Positions 59,609-64,000 of a stretch of DNA of 64,000 nt are shown here, one piece after another (within the stretch, counting starts at the first letter, position 1; each line of letters opens with the position of its first letter). The translations under genes were made by a program, and so were the position numbers. Origin of the DNA: Adhaeribacter soli (GTDB lineage: Bacteria > Bacteroidota > Bacteroidia > Cytophagales > Hymenobacteraceae). Location: the NCBI RefSeq assembly GCF_008727925.1, contig NZ_VTWT01000007.1, forward strand, positions 286,417 through 350,416, given 5' to 3'. Below the pieces are notes generated by a model. That model saw only the letters and a list, made by a program, of their open reading frames with translations, was not told the DNA's origin and did not search any database.

Positions 59609-60088
59609 ATGAGAAACAAAAAACAGGAACAAAACCATAATTCGCTTTGGATGGCGCTTGCCGGAGGCCTGGCTGGCGCCTGTGCGCTTACGCTGGTGCA
59701 CGAAACCGTGCGGCGCCTGAACCCGGATGCACCCCGCATGGATGTGCTGGGCATGCGGGCCCTGGCAAAAACGATACGGGCTGCAGGCCACGAACCGCCT
59801 GCCGAAGACAAGCTTTTCGGCTGGACCATGCTCGGAGACATTGTTTCGAATGCGCTCTATTACAGCCTGACGGGTACGGGTAAAGGCGTTTGGCTGAAAG
59901 GGCCGGCCCTGGGCCTTGCGGCCGGTGTGGGCGGCGTAATGCTGCCGGGGCCATTGGGTTTAGGCGAAGGGCCCAGTAACCGGACCACCCAAACCAAAGT
60001 GATGACGGTGGCCTGGTACCTGCTGGGAGGAATAGCAGCAGCAGCGGCTACGCACTGCCTTACCAGTTTGGCAGATCGTAAAGAATAA
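59609..60088 (+). CDS. Membrane protein of unknown function (159 aa)
   Basis: ATG 59609. One N-terminal membrane segment ('LWMALAGGLAGACALTLVHETVRRL'), a polar middle ('PRMDVLGMRALAKTIRAAGHEPPAEDKLFGW'), and Gly/Ala/Pro-rich hydrophobic segments later ('GPALGLAAGVGGVMLPGPLGLG', 'YLLGGIAAAAATHCL'). I do not recognise a named family. Ends in a perfect 16-bp terminator shared with a small convergent gene. Confidence 0.7.
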   Translation: MRNKKQEQNHNSLWMALAGGLAGACALTLVHETVRRLNPDAPRMDVLGMRALAKTIRAAGHEPPAEDKLFGWTMLGDIVSNALYYSLTGTGKGVWLKGPALGLAAGVGGVMLPGPLGLGEGPSNRTTQTKVMTVAWYLLGGIAAAAATHCLTSLADRKE

Positions 60089-60112
60089 AGCGGAGGCCGG
60101 GAGATTAAGAAT

Positions 60113-60152
60113 AAAACAAGGCCCGGCTTTAAGAAGAGCCGGGCCTTGTTTT
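60113..60152. terminator. Perfect 16-bp bidirectional terminator
   Basis: AAAACAAGGCCCGGCT (60113-60128) and its complement (60137-60152), loop 8 nt, between convergent genes. Confidence 0.92.
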
Positions 60153-60203
60153 AAAACTTATCTTGTTCAATGGTTTAAAATTGGTTCACCGGTGGCTTTC
60201 AGG

Positions 60204-60383
60204 TTAATGAACGCCGCGGCCGGAACCGCTTTTCTTGCCACCGTGGTCGTGTTTGTTAACGGTTGCCCACGCGCGTTTTTCTGCTTCTTTATCGCTTACG
60301 CCGCGTTTTTCATAGCTTTCTTCAATATGTTCGGCCTGCCGTTTTTGTTTGTCGGTATAAGCCGATTTATCTCCTCTTGGCAT
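60204..60383 (-). CDS. Small ChaB/'plasmid stabilisation'-type protein (59 aa)
   Basis: ATG 60383. 'MPRGDKSAYTDKQKRQAEHI' then 'YEKRGVSDKEAEKRAWATVNK' and a Gly/His/Lys-rich end 'HDHGGKKSGSGRGVH'. This small family is widely annotated as plasmid stabilisation or stress protein and is found on chromosomes, often near other stress genes; the annotation name is historical and no partitioning role is implied. The sequence is well preserved as a minus-strand frame, so a longer plus-strand frame across it is spurious. It shares a terminator with the preceding convergent gene. Confidence 0.8.
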   Translation of the reverse strand: MPRGDKSAYTDKQKRQAEHIEESYEKRGVSDKEAEKRAWATVNKHDHGGKKSGSGRGVH

Positions 60384-60597
60384 ATATTTTACCCTTTCTT
60401 TTTAAATGAACGGATGGTTTTTCATAGGTTTTGCTACCGTTTTTCTCGGCTGCTTAACCTATTTAAGTATACGAAAATGGAGAAATTTAAGGGAGTTGTG
60501 TATTTAAGGAATCTGCTAAAAAATAGGATTATATAGTTAAAATGTAGATAAAGTTATAAATGCGGCAGATTTTCCTGTTTTTGTCATACAAAAAAGT

Positions 60598-60605
60598 TAA
60601 TTTTG
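60598..60605 (+). promoter_or_regulatory. Candidate -7 box (TAATTTTG)
   Basis: Matches TAnnTTTG exactly 27 nt before ATG 60632; the -33 box at 19-nt spacing is weak. Confidence 0.45.
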
Positions 60606-60631
60606 GAACTTGTAACCAAAACTACTCACAG

Positions 60632-60964
60632 ATGACGAAAGCATTTAGCCTCTTTTTGCTGGTTTTCTCGCTGGCGATTACCCAGGGTTTTTCGCAGGCA
60701 ACCAGTAATCCTGCGCCAACAGAAACCCGCGATCAGGAAAGAAAGACGGAACCTCAGAAATTGGAGGCCAGCCTTAGCCCGGCTGAACAGGCGGAACGCG
60801 ATATGCTGGTTCCGCGCAAGTACCAGGAGCAACTGGCTATTGAAGCGTCCAAACCTATCAAGTACGGACCTGCCAATGGTACCCGGAAAACCTACCACAA
60901 AAAATCTTCTTCCCGCAAGAAATACTACAGCCGGAAGCGCAGTACTTCCAGCCGGAGACGCTAA
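60632..60964 (+). CDS. Exported protein with Arg/Lys/Ser tail (110 aa)
   Basis: ATG 60632 starts a signal peptide (MTKAFSLFLLVFSLAITQGFSQ), followed by a charged linker ('ETRDQERKTEPQKLEAS', 'PAEQAERDMLVPRKYQEQ') and an extremely basic C-terminus ('KKSSSRKKYYSRKRSTSSRR'). The in-frame sequence upstream of this ATG contains the candidate -7 box, so it is not coding. No family recognised. Same overall design as the small proteins at 19.4-20.0 and 28.6-29.4 kb. Followed by a hairpin terminator. Confidence 0.7.
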   Translation: MTKAFSLFLLVFSLAITQGFSQATSNPAPTETRDQERKTEPQKLEASLSPAEQAERDMLVPRKYQEQLAIEASKPIKYGPANGTRKTYHKKSSSRKKYYSRKRSTSSRRR

Positions 60965-60988
60965 GCAAATAGCTTTAAAACAGTACGG

Positions 60989-61020
60989 AAAGCTGCCCCA
61001 AAACCGGGTAGCTTTTTTTT
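60989..61020 (+). terminator. Hairpin terminator after the basic-tail protein
   Basis: AAAGCTGCCC (60989-60998) pairs with GGGTAGCTTT (61006-61015, one G-T pair), then a T-run. Confidence 0.75.
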
Positions 61021-61125
61021 TGCTGCTTTTGCTGCTGTATTCTGAATGCGGAAAAAGGATGTGATTAAAGCGGCGGCGCGTTATTTCCTGCTACCGCCTT
61101 GGAAGATAAAGCATCGGGATAAAGA

Positions 61126-61154
61126 AAAGCCCTGATTGGTTAGATCAGGGCTTT
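61126..61154 (-). terminator. Hairpin terminator of the M48 gene
   Basis: AAAGCCCTGAT (61126-61136) and ATCAGGGCTTT (61144-61154), 7-nt loop. Confidence 0.8.
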
Positions 61155-61202
61155 AAAAGTAAAGGTGAAATGATGTTCCAGGGAATATCGCCTTTTAGTA
61201 TC

Positions 61203-62114
61203 TTAAGATAGCCAGCCTAATTTCTTACCCTGCTGGTTATAAATAATGCCGGTTTTGCTCACAAACAACGGTGCGATCTGCGAACCCTGCACCATGAAAG
61301 GGAAATCTTCGTGGTTGGTTTGGGTAAGCTGCCCGATCACCAGCAACTGGTTATCTTTAACCCGAACCAGGTTCCCGCGGGTGGTAATGAAGTATTCTTC
61401 TTTTGGCGCATTTTTAAAGGTTACTTTGCTCAGAATAAACCGGTTATCAAGCGCCACTTGTTGGGCCGGAGCCTGTTTTGGCTGCACCTGGGTAATTACG
61501 GCTTTGGTTTTCGGGATATTTCTTACCTGAGCCGGCTTATCGGAAACCACCGAATTGGTAGCCAGCATCTGGTTATTGGCATTGCGCCACCCATTGCCAA
61601 TGGCAGCCAGCCGGGAAGTCCGGCCCGGGTGCGTGTGCGAATCTCTGTCGTCGGAAAGCACCGCCATGGCTGCCTGGGCATCGGCTAAGGAAGCGCCCAT
61701 TTTACGCAGCACAAACCCTGAAAACTCATCGGCTTCCAGTTCATCGGCCGGGTTGCTGCCGCCTCTTACCAACGTATGGCCGTTTAAGTGGTGACCAATT
61801 TCGTGGGCCAGAATACTAACGGCAGCCCAGTCGGTGCGCGAAGCATTGTTTACTTCGTTTAAAAACCGGGTGTTGTACAGGATATAGCGTTGGCCGTTTA
61901 AAATTACCGCGGCCGCATTATCGATATTGGCTTCGCGCATCTCGAAACGCGGGGTTAACCCTACTACATCAATAATCTCCTTTACAATGTCGCGGGCGCC
62001 GCGGATTTTGGCCGTGCGGTTATTCTGTTGGGCAAAAGCAATTTGCGGCGTGGTTGAAAGGGTGGTTAACCCTAACAACAGCGCGATATAGTAGTATCTT
62101 ATTTTCTTATTCAT
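61203..62114 (-). CDS. M48-family zinc metalloprotease, exported
   Basis: 303 aa from ATG 62114, which begins a signal peptide ('MNKKIRYYYIALLLGLTTLS...AFAQ'); longer in-frame starts lack support and run into the terminator of the upstream gene. Zinc motif HExxH in 'SILAHEIGHHLNGHTL', with the third ligand Glu in 'ADELEADEFSGFVLRKMGAS'. The C-terminal ~110 residues form a non-catalytic tail ('EEYFITTRGNLVRVKDNQLLVIGQ'). M48 proteases of this type degrade or refold envelope proteins. Location periplasmic by inference. Confidence 0.9.
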   Translation of the reverse strand: MNKKIRYYYIALLLGLTTLSTTPQIAFAQQNNRTAKIRGARDIVKEIIDVVGLTPRFEMREANIDNAAAVILNGQRYILYNTRFLNEVNNASRTDWAAVSILAHEIGHHLNGHTLVRGGSNPADELEADEFSGFVLRKMGASLADAQAAMAVLSDDRDSHTHPGRTSRLAAIGNGWRNANNQMLATNSVVSDKPAQVRNIPKTKAVITQVQPKQAPAQQVALDNRFILSKVTFKNAPKEEYFITTRGNLVRVKDNQLLVIGQLTQTNHEDFPFMVQGSQIAPLFVSKTGIIYNQQGKKLGWLS

Positions 62115-62310
62115 AGTTCCTGCTTTCTCTCTAAACGCGACTGAAACCGGGTTTCTTGCATCGCTGTATTGAAACAAATCTGAAGCCGATAAGTGCAAAT
62201 TTGCGGCCAGAGTTTTTATACGCAAAAGGGTAGGGTTTTGACGTAAGGAACAGACTAAGTGGTTAAGAACAGGAATTGATAAAGCTGAAGACCGAAAAGA
62301 AAAATAAAGC

Positions 62311-62340
62311 AAAAAGCCAGCCATCACTGGCTGGCTTTTT
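62311..62340 (-). terminator. Hairpin terminator after the T9SS cargo gene
   Basis: AAAAAGCCAGCCA (62311-62323) and its complement (62328-62340), loop 4 nt. Confidence 0.9.
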
Positions 62341-62362
62341 ATTGCTAAAAGGTAGCGTTATG

Positions 62363-63880
62363 CTATAGTTTCGTGAATTTTATGGTTTGGCTTACCTGAT
62401 TTTCTCTGATCAGTTTTGCTACGTATTGCCCTTTGGCTATGGTGCGTCCTTTTTCCCAGGTTACTTCCTGCAAACCGGCGGCCTTGCCTTGTAAACTTAC
62501 CCGATCTACTTCCTGGCCTAAAGCATTAAGAATAACCAACGTCTGCTTGGCTGTATGATGCAGGTTTACCTTAAAAATAATAGCATCCTGAAAAGGGTTT
62601 GGGTAGGCAAGAATGCTTTCAGCTTTGTTGCGGGCATTTGTTATTCCTGTAGCTGTGCCTGAGCTTGTAACCATTACCGCCATGGTTTGGGTGCTGAAGC
62701 CCATCAGCGGGCAGGCATTGTCCGTTACTTTAACGGTAAAGTAGTAGGGTACACCGGTGTTAACAGTGGCTGATGGTGTCCAGGTTAATGTTCCGGCATG
62801 GTTCCCTCCGGATGAAGGCGTAAAAGTAGCGCCGGGTAAAACAGAAGGAGCATCAGTGGTAAGCTGCACGATATCACCAGCATTGCTGTCAATTCCTGTC
62901 AGTTGCAGGTTTAATGTTCCTCCGGGCCGCACCGTTATTATATCGGTATTATTAATTGCCTGATTATTGGCTATGCTTGTAAAGGTCGGGTTAGCATTGG
63001 CAGCATTATCTTTAATTATAATAATCATATCGCGGGTGGTGGTACCAACAATTACAGGAGCGCCTCCAAGGTGGCGCCATTCAGTTACTTTTACAGCTAC
63101 GGTATATTTGTTCTTGTCCGGCCCAAAAGTTGAGTAAGCCGGCGCTACAAAGGAAATTACCCCGGTTTTCGGATCAATGGTAAATGGCGTTGATGAGGGA
63201 AGAGGGGTCTGCGCAGAATAGCCGGGATTGTAGGTTACAGCCGTATTGGCTGCACTTAAGGCAGGTACCAGCGAATAGGAAAGCGAATCGCCATCTTCAT
63301 CCGATGCCTTGTAGCTTAACGTTGCAGGCATATGCTGGTTTAATATGGGTACCACTGGTGTCAGGGGATTAAATTTCGCTGAATTATTAACCAGCTGGGT
63401 CTGATTATCAATTCTGAGGTAGGCTTCTACGTACATAGCCGGCTGAGATGGTACATTAACCGTTACAGGTCTGACCCCGTCGAACAATACACTCAACGTC
63501 CAGTCACTACAATTCATTTCAGCAGGAGAAAAAGTGAACGTTGCCTGGTAGGTGAATTTCTGATAATTAACGCTGGTGGAAGTACAGGTATTGGATGCTG
63601 AAGGGCAATAAGGAGTACCTACAGTTCCGGTGGTCGGGTTTAATTTGTTCAGGTTTATAGTGCGCCCTTGGTTGCAGCCCTGAGAAACAATTTTAAGCGG
63701 GTAAGTGGCAGATTCCGTGGCACCCGAACAATCCCTGTGATAAGTAAGTTGAACTACGTAGGTACTGTAGGCGATCTGGGTATAGGTAAGTTCTGAAGCC
63801 ATCTGGTGAGAGGCGAAACTTTGGGTTCCACTTAAGATGCCCAGTAAACAAATTAAAACAGGGAGTAATTTTTTGGTCAT
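62363..63880 (-). CDS. T9SS type A cargo protein with cadherin/Ig-like domains
   Basis: 505 aa with a signal peptide (MTKKLLPVLICLLGILSGTQSFA) that ends in 'SHQMASELTYTQIAYSTYVVQL', a phrase common in Bacteroidota secreted proteins of unknown role. Beta-sandwich domains follow ('ASDEDGDSLSYSLVPAL', 'FTIDPKTGVISFVAPA'; cadherin-like and Ig-like), then a type A sorting domain ('ILAYPNPFQDAIIFKV', 'LVILNALGQEVDRVSLQG', 'IAKGQYVAKLI'). It is predicted to be secreted by T9SS, possibly adhesive. Another T9SS cargo gene lies directly upstream, extending out of the window. Confidence 0.88.
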   Translation of the reverse strand: MTKKLLPVLICLLGILSGTQSFASHQMASELTYTQIAYSTYVVQLTYHRDCSGATESATYPLKIVSQGCNQGRTINLNKLNPTTGTVGTPYCPSASNTCTSTSVNYQKFTYQATFTFSPAEMNCSDWTLSVLFDGVRPVTVNVPSQPAMYVEAYLRIDNQTQLVNNSAKFNPLTPVVPILNQHMPATLSYKASDEDGDSLSYSLVPALSAANTAVTYNPGYSAQTPLPSSTPFTIDPKTGVISFVAPAYSTFGPDKNKYTVAVKVTEWRHLGGAPVIVGTTTRDMIIIIKDNAANANPTFTSIANNQAINNTDIITVRPGGTLNLQLTGIDSNAGDIVQLTTDAPSVLPGATFTPSSGGNHAGTLTWTPSATVNTGVPYYFTVKVTDNACPLMGFSTQTMAVMVTSSGTATGITNARNKAESILAYPNPFQDAIIFKVNLHHTAKQTLVILNALGQEVDRVSLQGKAAGLQEVTWEKGRTIAKGQYVAKLIRENQVSQTIKFTKL

Positions 63881-63932
63881 ATATTATAGTTATGATTTAG
63901 GTTTATTATTTATTTCAAAATATAAGTGGTTT

Positions 63933-64000
63933 TTACTCGATAATAATCTTCTTTACCGCCGAGGCTTTCTCGTTAAACACCTTCAGTAAATAAACCCCTT
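63933..64000 (-). CDS. C-terminal fragment of a T9SS type A cargo protein, continues beyond window
   Basis: The last 21 codons plus stop are visible: 'GVYLLKVFNEKASAVKKIII' then E and stop. This is the typical end of a type A sorting domain (GxYLxxV...KKIIIE). The gene begins to the right of the window. It is 53 nt upstream of the previous cargo gene, so two T9SS cargo genes are in tandem. Confidence 0.8.
   Translation of the reverse strand, partial: GVYLLKVFNEKASAVKKIIIE

Noticed and set aside
60192..60536. Hydrophobic plus-strand reading frame of 114 aa
   Set aside because: It is the complement of a well-preserved 59-aa minus-strand gene with a recognisable family pattern and extends into sequence with no support.
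62115..62327. N-terminal extension of the M48 protease
   Set aside because: It lacks a sensible signal or family match and extends into the terminator of the upstream gene; ATG 62114 starts a proper signal peptide.

Overview
The window looks like chromosomal DNA of a Bacteroidota member, most likely order Cytophagales and plausibly a Hymenobacteraceae-type bacterium. The basis is: several exported proteins with type IX secretion (T9SS) C-terminal sorting domains of both type A and type B (CHU_C/gliding) kind; promoters of the Bacteroidota type (TTTG, 19-nt spacer, TAnnTTTG); little sign of Shine-Dalgarno sequences; family markers such as YtxJ, DUF5686, DUF4136, DUF6766, CbpA/CbpM and a single-chain GcvP. 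The genus is inference. I saw no rRNA, tRNA, CRISPR array, transposase, integrase or phage gene.

Layout. 0-8.3 kb: the end of a T9SS cargo protein cut by the window edge, an exported unknown, RNase D, a PafA-like alkaline phosphatase, inorganic pyrophosphatase, a DUF6766 membrane protein, a CYTH-like exported protein and a UbiA-like membrane protein. 8.7-16.2 kb: NAD(P)HX repair enzyme, DUF5686 outer-membrane protein, a thioredoxin-NHL protein and serine dehydratase. 16.2-20.1 kb: a 1-kb segment bounded by 29-nt inverted repeats, an sdpR-sdpI-hydrolase operon with a visible operator, and two tiny exported lysine-rich proteins. 20.1-26.2 kb: lutB, an M28 peptidase, ispF, a membrane protein and an M16 peptidase. 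26.5-36.2 kb: a fused 2-oxoacid dehydrogenase E1, two basic exported proteins, ytxJ, osmC, an unknown exported protein, lipA, a DUF4136 lipoprotein and gcvP. 36.6-46.2 kb: an AlaDH/saccharopine dehydrogenase-type enzyme, an orphan HsdR_N-type nuclease, a lipoprotein, a gliding-type T9SS protein, DUF4345, cbpM/cbpA and a PRC-barrel protein. 46.4-52.7 kb: sucA, sucB and lpd, a complete 2-oxoglutarate dehydrogenase. 52.9-64 kb: an AT-rich orphan gene, DUF3616, zinc-dependent phospholipase C, TVP38, a run of small stress-type genes (including an MsrA whose catalytic Cys is Asn), an M48 protease and T9SS cargo continuing past the right edge.

Functional threads. Four lipoate-related loci (2-oxoacid E1, lipA, gcvP, sucAB-lpd) lie within 26 kb. 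Five small exported proteins with strongly basic segments are scattered through the window. Convergent genes are separated by near-perfect bidirectional hairpin terminators.

The most unusual content is intergenic. (1) Degenerate tandem tracts with a strict 7- or 8-nt period occur at least twelve times, and eleven of them start or stop within about 10 nt of a start or stop codon. (2) A separate 9-nt-period class lies in the middle of intergenic gaps. (3) GC-rich palindromes of the CCCCTCC/GGAGGGG type often occur as inverted doublets, like REPINs. (4) At least five other palindrome families are present. These elements combine in recurring arrangements and are the best candidate here for something undescribed.
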